The position numbers and the translations under genes were made by a program. This document shows, piece by piece, positions 24,629 through 32,555 of a stretch of DNA of 32,555 nt; position 1 is the stretch's first letter; each line of letters starts with the position of its first letter. This DNA is from Acidithrix ferrooxidans. Lineage in GTDB: Bacteria; Actinomycetota; Acidimicrobiia; Acidimicrobiales; Acidimicrobiaceae. Location: assembly GCF_000949295.1 (NCBI RefSeq), contig NZ_JXYS01000032.1, positions 1-32,555 of the forward strand, in the 5' to 3' direction. The notes beneath the pieces were generated by a model, which saw only the letters and a list, made by a program, of their open reading frames with translations, had not been told where the DNA came from and ran no database searches.

Positions 24629-26764
24629 GTGGATCGTACAGCTCTGGATGCCCTATTTAGTCCAAGGTCAATAGCGATCGTAGGTGCCTCTAACGATCCC
24701 AAACGCATTGGAGGTCGGCCTCTAAATGCGACTATCAAGGCGGGATTTGAGGGGCCTATCTATCCAATAAATCCTAATTATGACGAAGTTCTCGGGCGCA
24801 AATCCTATCCGCGCCTTTCTGACCTTCCAGAGGCAGTGGACTTAGTTGTGGTGGCAGTTGGCTCTAGGTATGTAGAGAGCGTTATAGAAGACGCTGCGAT
24901 GGCGGGGGCTCGTTCCCTTGTGGTCTTTTCCTCGGGCTATTCGGAGCTTGGTCCCGATGGACGGATTGCTCAGGATCGAATAGCTTCACTGTGTCAGTCG
25001 AATCAAATGGCGATGCTCGGCCCTAACTGTTTGGGAGTAATCAACCAAAAAGCCAAAGCCATGGCCTCTTTCACAGCGGCTCTCGATCTTGATCTCATCA
25101 AAGGCGGAAATATTGGCTTTGCCTGTCAAAGCGGTGCCTTTGGCTCCTATTTTTTGACCCTGGTAAGCCGCAGGGGTCTTGGGATCAACCTATGGGTGGC
25201 AACTGGAAATGAAGCCCAGGTTTCGGTGGCGGATGCTATCGAATATATGGCGGATCTCGATGAGATAAGCGTAATTGGAGGATACATCGAAGGCGTGCAG
25301 GACTGCGATCGTCTTCGAAGTGCCCTGATCAAGGCCCATGATGCGAAAAAGCCGGTGGTATTGATGAAGGCCGGCGTCACCGAAGCTGGCGCCAGGGCGG
25401 CAATAAGCCATACTGGATCGATGGCTGGGGACGATCAGGTCTTTAGTGCCTTCGTCGAACACTATGGTGGCTATCGCGTTTCTGACCTTGATGAGATGAT
25501 CGATCTGATCCAGGGTATCTCTCTGGGTGCATATCCCAAGGGTAAGAATCTCTGCCTTTTGACTATGTCTGGGGGTGCTGGGATATTGATGGCAGATGCC
25601 GCTGGTGAGGCCGATTTAGCTCTGCCGTCACCTTCTCCTGAGGTTAAGGACCATCTCAGTGCGCTCGTTCCCTATGCTGCACTAGACAACCCAGTTGACT
25701 TTACCGGTCAGTTCATAAATGACCCAACCCTGGGTGGACAGTTTCTAACAAAATTGTCCGATAGCAATCTTTATGATGCATTCGTCACCTTCGTCGGCCA
25801 CACCGCTCTCGATGAAACAATTGCAACTCCAGTGCTAGAGACTATTTCTACGCTGTCGACGCAGGGCGGAGCTCCCCATTTTTTAGTGGGCTTGACGACC
25901 CCGCCGCTTGAGAAGCTTCTCTTGCAAGCTAAGGTTCCGTTTTTGACTAATCCAGCCAAAGCGGTAAAACTGGTTCGCTCGCTCTATGAGGTAAGTGAAA
26001 CTTTAGCTCGTCCGATCGAATCGCTGGCATGGCAGGGTGATCCTCATATTGAAGCACTTTTTGACTTATTGGTCGCTAGCCAAGCTGGGGCCGAAGTCGT
26101 ACCTGAGGTTGCTAGCCTCTCGTTTTTTAGATCTTGTGGGATCTCAACTGTGATGGCGATTCGAGCCACCTCCCCACAGGAGGCCCTTAAAGCTGCCCAA
26201 GAGATCGGCTTTCCGATTGTCTTGAAGATTGACTCCCCGCAAGTACCACACAAAGCAAAGGTTGGAGGGGTGATGCTCTCCATAAATAGCAAACGAGAAC
26301 TCGAACACGCTTGTTATGAGATGATGGGCAAGGTGGCTAGACGAGTTTCTGGTGCTGAGATAAGAGGTTTCGTGGTTGAGCCTATGGTCTCGGAGGGGCT
26401 TGAGGTGATATTGGGGGTGCGACGTGACCGCGACTATGGATGTGTGATCATGGTGGGAAGCGGGGGAGTCATGGCGGAGACCTCTAGTGATATTCAAATT
26501 CGCCTAGCTCCGATAACACTTCAAGGGGCGATCTCAGCGATTGAAAGGACCGAATTTGGTAAAGCTATCCGAAGTGGGGTTCTAGCCCGAGATTACGACT
26601 TTGAGGGATTGGCTCAATTGATGGTGACCCTCTCAAAGATAGTGGTCTCAAATAAGCGAATCTCTGAGATAGATTTAAATCCGGTCCTCTTTCGCCAACG
26701 AGACAAGGATCCCATAGTTTTAGATGCGCTCGTCGTCTTGGCCCCAGAAAAGGTTCCTTCGTGA
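24629..26764 (+). CDS. ADP-forming acyl-CoA (acetate-CoA) ligase family protein, fused alpha-beta form
   Basis: 711 residues. Domains in order: CoA-binding Rossmann fold (SIAIVGASNDPKRIGGRPLN; VFSSGYSELG; MLGPNCLGVIN), succinyl-CoA-ligase-like domains (IGFACQSGAFGSYFL; GGYIEGVQDCDRLRSALIKA; SHTGSMAGDD with His261, the phosphorylated histidine; SGGAGILMADAAGEADLALP), and a C-terminal ATP-grasp domain (GFPIVLKIDSPQVPHKAKVG; DYGCVIMVGSGGVMAE; ISEIDLNPV). Such enzymes join an acid to CoA, or make ATP from an acyl-CoA, with a phosphohistidine step. Close relatives are acetyl-, propionyl- or feruloyl-CoA ligases and protein acetyltransferases of the Pat type; the ligase is favoured because no GNAT domain is present. 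Substrate unknown. The GTG start follows AGGAAG. The GntR gene lies divergently upstream. Confidence 0.88.
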   Translation: MDRTALDALFSPRSIAIVGASNDPKRIGGRPLNATIKAGFEGPIYPINPNYDEVLGRKSYPRLSDLPEAVDLVVVAVGSRYVESVIEDAAMAGARSLVVFSSGYSELGPDGRIAQDRIASLCQSNQMAMLGPNCLGVINQKAKAMASFTAALDLDLIKGGNIGFACQSGAFGSYFLTLVSRRGLGINLWVATGNEAQVSVADAIEYMADLDEISVIGGYIEGVQDCDRLRSALIKAHDAKKPVVLMKAGVTEAGARAAISHTGSMAGDDQVFSAFVEHYGGYRVSDLDEMIDLIQGISLGAYPKGKNLCLLTMSGGAGILMADAAGEADLALPSPSPEVKDHLSALVPYAALDNPVDFTGQFINDPTLGGQFLTKLSDSNLYDAFVTFVGHTALDETIATPVLETISTLSTQGGAPHFLVGLTTPPLEKLLLQAKVPFLTNPAKAVKLVRSLYEVSETLARPIESLAWQGDPHIEALFDLLVASQAGAEVVPEVASLSFFRSCGISTVMAIRATSPQEALKAAQEIGFPIVLKIDSPQVPHKAKVGGVMLSINSKRELEHACYEMMGKVARRVSGAEIRGFVVEPMVSEGLEVILGVRRDRDYGCVIMVGSGGVMAETSSDIQIRLAPITLQGAISAIERTEFGKAIRSGVLARDYDFEGLAQLMVTLSKIVVSNKRISEIDLNPVLFRQRDKDPIVLDALVVLAPEKVPS

Positions 26765-26812
26765 GTAATTTTGCCAAGGGTCCAAGGGACTTTTAGAGGT
26801 CGTTTAGAGTGA

Positions 26813-27403
26813 TTAGTCTTTCTTTGTGAATGATCTTCCCATTGTATAAAAAGCTTCATTGGGCTTCATTTGGGTAAAACCTGCCAGTCGATTCGACAAA
26901 GCAAAGAATGCGGTAATTGCACCTATATCCCAGATGTCATCGTCGCTTAGACCGATCTCGGTCAAGAGCGCGTAGTCGTCGGTGGTAATTTGATCTGCAT
27001 TATCAGCAACCTTGAGGGCAAATTCGCAGATGGCGACCTCTCTTTGGCTTAGTGGTGCAAGGCGATAGTTGATCGCCACGGCATCGGAGATAGTTGGGTC
27101 TTTGGAGTAGATCCGCAAAATAGCACCATGAGCTATAACACAGTAGAGACAGTTGTTCTTCGCTGAGGTGACGACCACGATCATCTCTCGCTCTTTTTTG
27201 GAGAGTCCCGAATCGCGCAACATCAATGCATCGTGATAGGCGAAAAAGGCTCTAAATTCATCGGGTCGTAGGGCGAGCTTTAAAAAGACATTGGGAATGA
27301 AGCCACTTTTAGCCTCTACTTCGGTGATTCTTTGAGCAATATCTTTATCTAGGGTGGATAGGTCTGCTAGTGCAGTTGTGAAGTAGGGACTGGATTGGCT
27401 CAT
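26813..27403 (-). CDS. AhpD-like peroxidase-related enzyme (carboxymuconolactone decarboxylase fold)
   Basis: 196 residues, all-helical AhpD/CMD fold. The active site shows KKEREMIVVVTSAKNNC and the redox pair Cys85-x-x-Cys88 with His92 in CLYCVIAHG. The long N-terminal segment (KSGFIPNVFLKLALRPDEFR) and the C-terminal NRLAGFTQMKPNEAFY fit the 'uncharacterised peroxidase-related enzyme' subgroup. AhpD itself donates electrons to the peroxiredoxin AhpC as an alkylhydroperoxidase. The substrate here is unknown, and no ahpC is nearby. The ATG at 27403 follows AGGAG by five bases. It converges on the acyl-CoA ligase gene, with 48 bases between stops, and lies downstream of two genes on the same strand. 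Confidence 0.88.
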   Translation of the reverse strand: MSQSSPYFTTALADLSTLDKDIAQRITEVEAKSGFIPNVFLKLALRPDEFRAFFAYHDALMLRDSGLSKKEREMIVVVTSAKNNCLYCVIAHGAILRIYSKDPTISDAVAINYRLAPLSQREVAICEFALKVADNADQITTDDYALLTEIGLSDDDIWDIGAITAFFALSNRLAGFTQMKPNEAFYTMGRSFTKKD

Positions 27404-27607
27404 TGTCGCTCCTATTGGTCTTTAATAATTGGCTCTTTATCTAATTTCTAAAATAGTGCATTAAAATTTTATAAATTAGCCGCTATGGCTATGGCCTCTT
27501 TCGCTGGGCATTCTTGGCTCTCTCTTCATCCTTTTTGCGCCGGAGCCCCGAACTCCTACTTCGAAGGAGGTAGTTGCACGCAGTGACTATGTATACCCAG
27601 TGATCTG

Positions 27608-28258
27608 CTATGGTTCTGGTAAAACCGAGACTACTACCTTTTTGCAATAGCCTTTGTTTACCCGGGCTAGTGCTAGCAGGAGGAAGTGTGGTCGATATCC
27701 AAGGTGCGATTCGATCTCTTTGGAGTTTTCGAGGCGAGGCAACTCATTGGGGTAGGTTGCAATCACACGCGGATCTCTAACTGGGAAGAAGTGGACGCTG
27801 GGGCCGAATGGGAATGTTACACCTAAGAGGCCAGATTTCTGATTTCTCTCCATGGCCACATGCTTGTCAACTTGTATTATCGTGGTTGATGCGAAGTTGC
27901 CACTCAGTTGAGCATAGGCAATCGAAGGTCCCAAGCCACCCAAAATCTTCATCCCCTGGGCCAGGAGATTTCGCTCAATCGATGTGGTAATTTTTTTGGG
28001 ACTAGTTGCGATAGGCGCTAATTTGTAGGTTCCCCCGAAGATTACATCAGGGCGGGAAGCATCTGGTGGGCGATCTCTTTGAATGCCATCTAGTCGATAG
28101 GTCTGATAGGCATGGAGGCCCAATGGCACCTCATTTTCATCGAGTTCGATTCGGTTTATGAATCCACTTTTAAGGTTTAATCCAAAGACCTCAGATCCGA
28201 GTCGACCAAGGTGCACAAAGTCGATGGTATTTACTTGTATTTGGTGCTTAGCGGGCAT
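27608..28258 (-). CDS. Unrecognised protein
   Basis: 216 residues with a strong ribosome site (GAGGTGAG, five bases before ATG 28258), so it is very probably real, but I do not know its family. It is soluble, with no signal peptide. The composition is beta-rich with several basic and glycine segments: INRIELDENEVPLGLHAYQT; LDGIQRDRPPDASRPDVIFG; KILGGLGPSIAYAQLSGNFA; TTIIQVDKHVAMER; VTFPFGPSVHFFPVRDPR. The latter part (YRPHFLLLALARVNKGYCKK) is helical and basic. No catalytic motif is evident. It lies between the AhpD-like gene (204 bases downstream) and the YyaL-type gene (103 bases upstream), all on one strand, and could form a loose operon with them. Confidence 0.75.
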   Translation of the reverse strand: MPAKHQIQVNTIDFVHLGRLGSEVFGLNLKSGFINRIELDENEVPLGLHAYQTYRLDGIQRDRPPDASRPDVIFGGTYKLAPIATSPKKITTSIERNLLAQGMKILGGLGPSIAYAQLSGNFASTTIIQVDKHVAMERNQKSGLLGVTFPFGPSVHFFPVRDPRVIATYPNELPRLENSKEIESHLGYRPHFLLLALARVNKGYCKKVVVSVLPEP

Positions 28259-28361
28259 TATTTCTCACCTCAAACGGAAATTTTCAATAGATTGGTCGGC
28301 TGTTCTCGTTGGCGGGATTCGCTCAAGGTAGAACTTGATCCATGCCAAATGGCTAATCTGC

Positions 28362-30383
28362 TCAGGCTGATTGTCCTTCGCGCATCGCATGCAATTGCTC
28401 GGCTAGAGATTTTGGATCGTTAGTCGGAGCTGAGCAGGCAAAGTCTTTGCAGAGATAGGCATAAGAATCAACTTTGCCCTCCCAAAGTGGACCAATTCCG
28501 CCCGAGCCATATGTGATGTATAGGTTTGGTATGTACTGACTTCTCACTGACGCAAGGAGCTCATCTTGTGTACCCACTACAACTAGTTGACCAATTCCTG
28601 CGCCCAGCTTGGCCAACTCCCTAACTACCACAGGAAAGGCACTTGGGTGTTTGGTGGTCATCTCCGCTAAGTTTTCGACCAACCCCATTGCTAGGGTCAT
28701 TGGTTCTTCGTCACCAAGGAGTTCGCTAAGGGAAATTAAGCTAGAGATAATGGTGGATGTAGCAGATTCATAGGCTGAATCGAAGATGTCGTTGGACTGT
28801 GCGATCAACTGCGTAGAGGAACGCGCGGTTGTGTTGAAGTTTCCAGATTCAGGGTCGAAAAATTCCTGGGTCATCTTATTGAAGATCGTTTCGGCATATT
28901 CAATGATCGCAAAGTCACCACCAAATTGGACTAGCGCTAGAGCGGCATTTAGCATTTGGGCATAGTCGCCAAGTACAGCAGGAGCTTTTGAGTAGTTCTC
29001 GCCAGATGGCGCTAGCCGTAATCCTTGGCCACTTAGGTTGCAGGAGTCGAATAAGTGCAGAAAGACCGCTCTAGCTCTCTCTAGATAGTCGGGCCTATTG
29101 AGGTAAAAGCCAGCTTCCGCCAAGGTGGCAACCATCATCGCGTTCCACTCTAAGACAGCTTTTGAATCTTTTCGAGGGGCATTTCGACTATTTCGAAGTG
29201 CTAGAAGAAGCTGACGTGCTTCGTCAATTTGTGGAGTTGTGGCAAGGTCATCACGATTTGGGCGATGTAAGATGTTGCGCCCCTCGAAGTTCCCAGAGTG
29301 CGTTATGCCATAGGCGGAAATAAATTCTTCAGCTTTGTCTCTTAGGGTCTCGCGTACCTCTTCGATTCGGAAGATATAAAATGCTCCCTCTTCTCCATCG
29401 CTGTCAGCATCGAAGCTGGAGGCAAAAAGGCCGTCGGAGCGAGACATCTCTAAGATTACAAAGTCTAAAGTTTCTACAGTTGTTCTTAGGTAGTTTTGAT
29501 TTTTGCTTGCAAGATAGGCTCTCAGGTAAAGTCTGCTATTTAGGGCTTGATCATAGAGCATCTTTTCGAAGTGTGGCACCATCCAAAATGCATCTGTTGA
29601 GTATCGCGCAAAGCCACCGCCAAGATGGTCGTAGATCCCACCTGCAATTACCGCATCGAGGGTCGTGGTCAGGGCGTTCATGAGATCCTTGGAGACATCA
29701 ACTTCTCTCGACATCAGTGCGATGTCGAGAACGCTTTGCCAGAAGTGTGGTTGGATAAACTTAGGTGCTCTAGCTGTTCCGCCCCATTGGTCGTCGTAGA
29801 TCCGATAGAGGGCGTCGCAGAAGTCGCGGGTAAGTTTCTCGGTATCGAGGGTCTCTATCGATCCGTTATTTTGAAGGGTAGAACGTGCTGCAATCGATGC
29901 TCGAAGTGATTGCGCTTGGGATTCAACTTCTCCCCGGGACTCTTTGTAGAGGCGAGAGAGCTCCAAAAGGACTCGACGAAAGCTCGGCATTTGGGTGCCC
30001 TCTTTGGGCGGGAAGTAGGTACCGCCATAAAAAGGTAGTCCATCTGGCATTAAAAAGACAGACATGGGCCAACCACCGTGGCCGGTCATGGATTGAACTG
30101 CTTCCATGTAGATGGCATCGACATCGGGATGTTCTTCTCTATCGACCTTGATCGAGATGAAGTTTTCATTGAGGATGCCAGCAATCTCGGGGTCTTCAAA
30201 GGATTCATGGGCCATCACATGACACCAATGACACGCTGAATAGCCAATGGATAGAAAGATTGGCAGGTCTAGTTCCTTGGCTTTGTCTAAGGCCTCTTGA
30301 GACCAAGGCCACCAATCGACAGGGTTATTTGCGTGCTGTAGAAGGTATTCACTTTGTGAATTGGATAATCGATTACTTACCAC
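28362..30383 (-). CDS. Thioredoxin-domain protein of the YyaL/DUF255 (SSP411) family
   Basis: 673 residues. The N-terminal ~170 form a thioredoxin-like DUF255 domain: [20 protein letters not shown], then [20 protein letters not shown] with Cys51 and Cys54 (CHWC), [20 protein letters not shown], and [20 protein letters not shown]. The rest is a (alpha/alpha)-barrel region like N-acylglucosamine epimerases ([39 protein letters not shown]). Its role in bacteria is not settled; thiol-disulfide or carbohydrate chemistry have been proposed. The frame can begin at GTG 30413, but the GTG at 30383 has GGAG eight bases ahead and starts close to the conserved domain, so it is preferred. It is divergent from the SDR gene, with a 247-base region between. 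Confidence 0.92.
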   Translation of the reverse strand: MVSNRLSNSQSEYLLQHANNPVDWWPWSQEALDKAKELDLPIFLSIGYSACHWCHVMAHESFEDPEIAGILNENFISIKVDREEHPDVDAIYMEAVQSMTGHGGWPMSVFLMPDGLPFYGGTYFPPKEGTQMPSFRRVLLELSRLYKESRGEVESQAQSLRASIAARSTLQNNGSIETLDTEKLTRDFCDALYRIYDDQWGGTARAPKFIQPHFWQSVLDIALMSREVDVSKDLMNALTTTLDAVIAGGIYDHLGGGFARYSTDAFWMVPHFEKMLYDQALNSRLYLRAYLASKNQNYLRTTVETLDFVILEMSRSDGLFASSFDADSDGEEGAFYIFRIEEVRETLRDKAEEFISAYGITHSGNFEGRNILHRPNRDDLATTPQIDEARQLLLALRNSRNAPRKDSKAVLEWNAMMVATLAEAGFYLNRPDYLERARAVFLHLFDSCNLSGQGLRLAPSGENYSKAPAVLGDYAQMLNAALALVQFGGDFAIIEYAETIFNKMTQEFFDPESGNFNTTARSSTQLIAQSNDIFDSAYESATSTIISSLISLSELLGDEEPMTLAMGLVENLAEMTTKHPSAFPVVVRELAKLGAGIGQLVVVGTQDELLASVRSQYIPNLYITYGSGGIGPLWEGKVDSYAYLCKDFACSAPTNDPKSLAEQLHAMREGQSA

Positions 30384-30630
30384 TTGTGCGACTCCGTGTC
30401 TATTGCCCAACACAGTCTAGGCAATAGTGCTTGAGAATTTCTAGATATTTTTTCTCACGTCAATGATCCAAGTATGGATCAATGAGGTGGAGGTTTGCTT
30501 AACATGCTAATTGAGCTTGTGCGATAGTTCGTAGATGGTTGCCGCTTAGGAGGCTATTTTTTGGAGCTATTGGGTCACTTCTTTATAAAGTTCAAGCGCT
30601 GGCTTCTGGTTTGTGCCATTGTTTTTAACT

Positions 30631-31395
30631 ATGGAAATAACTTTTAATGATTCGGTTGTGCTTGTTACCGGTGGTTCTAGAGGAATTGGCAAGGCGATAG
30701 CCACTGCCTTCGCCCAGGCTGGCGCTCGAGTAATGATTACATCGAGAAAAGCTGATGCCCTAGAAGTGGCAGCTGCCGAGATAGCCAGCGGAATCGATGC
30801 CTCAAACATCTCTTTCGTCGCTTCAAATGCAAGTGATCCTGATGAGCCAGAGCGAGTGGTCAGCGAGACGGTTGAGCATTTTGGCCATGTAAACGTTGTG
30901 GTAAACAATGCCGCTACGAACCCTTATTTTGGTCCTTTGATCGACATTGATGCAAAGCGCATGGACAAAATCATAGAGGTCAACCTACGAGCACCACTTT
31001 TGTACAGTCAAGCGGCATATAGAAAGTGTTGGATGGACAAGACCACTCCCGGCAATATCATCAATATTGCTTCGATCGGTGGCATGGGCGTCGAGCCAGC
31101 AATCGGATATTACAACATCTCCAAAGCCGGAGTTATCCATCTTACCAAGCAGTTGGCGAATGAGCTTGGTCCGAATGTTCGTGTGAATGCCATCGCCCCA
31201 GGGCTCGTTCGGACCGACTTTGCTAGGGCGCTTTGGGAAAATCACGAGAATTCAGTCGCATCGCGTCTTCCGCTGCGTCGAATCGGTGAACCCACTGATA
31301 TAGCAGGTGCTGCGTTATTTTTAGCGAGTAGCTATGCCAGCTGGATCACTGGTGAAACTCTGGTAGTTGATGGAGGAGCACTCGTACAGAATTAG
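30631..31395 (+). CDS. Short-chain dehydrogenase/reductase (SDR)
   Basis: 254 residues, a classical SDR. The cofactor motif TGGSRGIG lies at residues 13-20, NNAAT replaces the usual NNAG, and the active site is Ser in NIASIGG followed by Tyr161-x-x-x-Lys165 (YNISK). IAPGLVRTDFA and GETLVVDGG close the fold. It probably reduces or oxidises a carbonyl/alcohol with NAD(P). The sequence resembles the FabG and DHRS4 groups, but the substrate cannot be named. An Arg in the first loop (TSRKADAL) suggests NADPH. The ATG at 30631 is preferred over a GTG at 30613; neither has a Shine-Dalgarno site, so a leaderless transcript is possible. It is divergent from the YyaL-type gene. Confidence 0.9.
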   Translation: MEITFNDSVVLVTGGSRGIGKAIATAFAQAGARVMITSRKADALEVAAAEIASGIDASNISFVASNASDPDEPERVVSETVEHFGHVNVVVNNAATNPYFGPLIDIDAKRMDKIIEVNLRAPLLYSQAAYRKCWMDKTTPGNIINIASIGGMGVEPAIGYYNISKAGVIHLTKQLANELGPNVRVNAIAPGLVRTDFARALWENHENSVASRLPLRRIGEPTDIAGAALFLASSYASWITGETLVVDGGALVQN

Positions 31396-31422
31396 CTTCT
31401 TTCCCCGACGTGTTGATCCTAC

Positions 31423-31462
31423 CAGGATGGGACCCTCAATCGATCAGGATGGGACCCTCAAT
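31423..31462. repeat. Direct repeats like IS21-family termini
   Basis: CAGGATGGGACCCTCAAT occurs at 31423-31440 and again, identically, at 31445-31462 (period 22), starting 28 bases after the SDR stop. I recall arrays of CAGGATGG..CCCTCAA sites at the ends of actinobacterial IS21-type elements (from memory, not searched). No istA or istB gene is present here, so this is probably a leftover or solitary end. Confidence 0.5.
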
Positions 31463-32138
31463 ATAGTGCAATACCTCTAGGTGCTGCATGCTATTGGAGA
31501 CCTGACATTGACTGTGGTGCTTGGTGTGAGGTTTCGCCTTGGTCGTTGGGTTGCGGAAAGGAACTATTGGAGGTGACGTGAAATAGAGAGGTGGAGACGT
31601 TGATTTGTGGCACTGGCCATAGCTGTCTTCATCTCTCCTAGGGCTATCGTGAATATCTTGAAGAGGCGGACGCTGATAATCCAGAATTGTAATTTTGGGA
31701 TCTTGCTAATCCTTTCTTTGAGAAGTGTTCGTGTTGCCTTTAGAGAGTTTGCTCCAAGGATGTCGCGATTACTCTCGCCTTATGTGCAAAACCCACAAAT
31801 TGCTCCCGGTCCAGATGGGTTCGAAAGGTAATAGACACCGAGCATCGCGCATTGGTAGAGTGATTTATCGTTCTAGGGGTTGCCCCTGTTAGATTCTGGG
31901 CCATCGTGGTTTTGGTTTTCTTTCTCGTCGCACTCTCTTTTGATTGCCATGGTACGCGCGCATTCTATATCTGTTTTGGTTTTTACGCTACGGTTTCATA
32001 CCATAAAAGCCAAATCGACCCAAGTGCTTTCGACTGAGGTGAAAATGAGGATTCCTAGGTCGTTATATATGGCTGACCTCTAATGATGACGTGGTCAGGT
32101 TCTGTTGGTTTGTTTTGGCCCATCTTTCGCAGATTTCC

Positions 32139-32189
32139 CGAAAAATCGCCCTAATTGGTCCCTTTTGAGGGGATTTTGGGCGATTTTCG
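32139..32189. repeat. Imperfect inverted repeat
   Basis: CGAAAAATCGCCC (32139-32151) and GGGCGATTTTCG (32178-32189) are complementary apart from one A in the left arm. The 26-base centre contains CCCTTTTGAGGGG, a second small hairpin. A third GGGCGATTT follows at about 32195. It lies ~130 bases before the transposase start and could be a terminator or part of a mobile element. Confidence 0.45.
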
Positions 32190-32319
32190 ACTTGGGCGAT
32201 TTATAGATGCCCTGGTAGATGGGTATTAGGTCTTTTTGGGTCGCGAATGTAGTGTCCTAATTTTTGAGTAGTTTTGATTATGACTTGCATTAGCTCTGAC
32301 ATGGTGCTATTGTCTTGTT

Positions 32320-32555
32320 GTGTTTATCCGTGAAACTCCAACAGTTAATAAAAAAGACCGGCGTTAGCTACAGTAAGTACCAACTCGTTGAGTCCTACCG
32401 CTGTGAAAAAGGTCCCCGTCAACGTATAGTAATGACCTTGACCGAACTGGACCTGGATAAGTCATTGTGGCCAGCTCTGGCCAATGCTATAGCCCAGAGA
32501 CTCTCTGGAGTAACCTCACTCTTTGAATCAGATCCTATTATTGCCAGATACGCCG
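32320..32555 (+). CDS. N-terminus of an IS1634/IS4-type transposase, cut by the window edge and with a frame break
   Basis: From GTG 32320 the frame reads MFIRETPTVNKK and then would stop at a TAG. The next frame carries on with KKTGVSYSKYQLVESYRCEK, GPRQRIVMTLTELDLDKSLW and ALANAIAQRLSG to the window end. Joined, they give the N-terminus usual for IS1634-like DDE transposases (MxIRxxxTxNKKTGxxYxxYxLVESYR). The break lies in a run of six As (32350-32355), where one A fewer would restore a single frame. Alternatively, translation may begin at GTG 32330 in the second frame (MKLQQLIKKTG). The catalytic domain is outside the window. Confidence 0.6.

Larger units (their letters stand above)
31396..32319. 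other. G/T-rich gap with IS-end repeats
   Basis: About 920 bases without a supported gene. It holds the repeats at 31423-31462 and an inverted repeat at 32139-32189. Next to the transposase start it also has a stretch (TAGTGTCCTAATTTTTGAG, about 32251-32269) that may be the end of that element. Short plus-strand frames at 31607-31831 and 31880-32083 look random. Confidence 0.4.

Noticed and set aside
31880-32083. A 67-codon plus-strand frame with a hydrophobic start
   Set aside because: No ribosome site or family resemblance; the hydrophobic residues come from T-rich non-coding DNA.

Overview
The window looks like chromosome of an actinobacterium of the Acidimicrobiia type (Acidithrix/Ferrimicrobium-like). 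This is inferred from several features: moderate base composition for an actinobacterium, a secreted protein with 42-residue repeats built on GYWLVAADGGIFTFGDAGF, a mycofactocin-type glycosyltransferase overlapping an NDMA-type alcohol dehydrogenase, an actinobacterial SPFH/ribbon-helix-helix gene pair (here broken), and frequent TTG/GTG starts behind good Shine-Dalgarno sites. No rRNA, tRNA or CRISPR array was found.

Layout. 1-739: a frameshifted ISL3-type transposase running off the left edge. 1146-2600: a phospholipase-D-fold lipoprotein. 2991-3359: a small ribbon-helix-helix gene preceded by only the C-terminal stub of its usual SPFH partner. 3988-6189: catalase-peroxidase katG with a clear terminator. 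6799-9373: the MftF-like glycosyltransferase and the zinc alcohol dehydrogenase, overlapping by 8 bases. 9374-10528: a gap of more than 1 kb. 10529-14943: dnaE and an unrecognised conserved-looking gene. 14944-16775: decayed DNA with an IS3-type OrfA carrying an amber codon, a startless coding fragment and IS-end-like repeats. 16776-18125: a secreted CAP-domain protein. 19081-23164: an oxyanion (molybdate/tungstate-type) uptake locus made of an XRE regulator with a binding-protein-like domain, a ModA lipoprotein and a fused permease-ATPase, with a perfect hairpin between the last two. 23325-31395: mostly metabolic genes: a GntR/FCD regulator, an ADP-forming acyl-CoA ligase, an AhpD-like peroxidase-related enzyme, an unknown protein, a YyaL-type thioredoxin-domain protein and an SDR dehydrogenase. 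31396-32555: a G/T-rich gap with IS21-type end repeats and the start of an IS1634/IS4-like transposase.

How the genes fit together. The dehydrogenase/glycosyltransferase pair implies mycofactocin-dependent alcohol oxidation, although no mftABCDE genes are in view. KatG and the AhpD-like enzyme point to peroxide defence. The mod locus would supply molybdenum or tungsten for cofactor enzymes located elsewhere. Mobile-element debris marks both edges and the 15-16.5 kb region. The most interesting items are the mod locus with its intercistronic hairpin, the isolated mycofactocin pair, the decapitated SPFH operon and the orphan coding fragment at 15733-16201.
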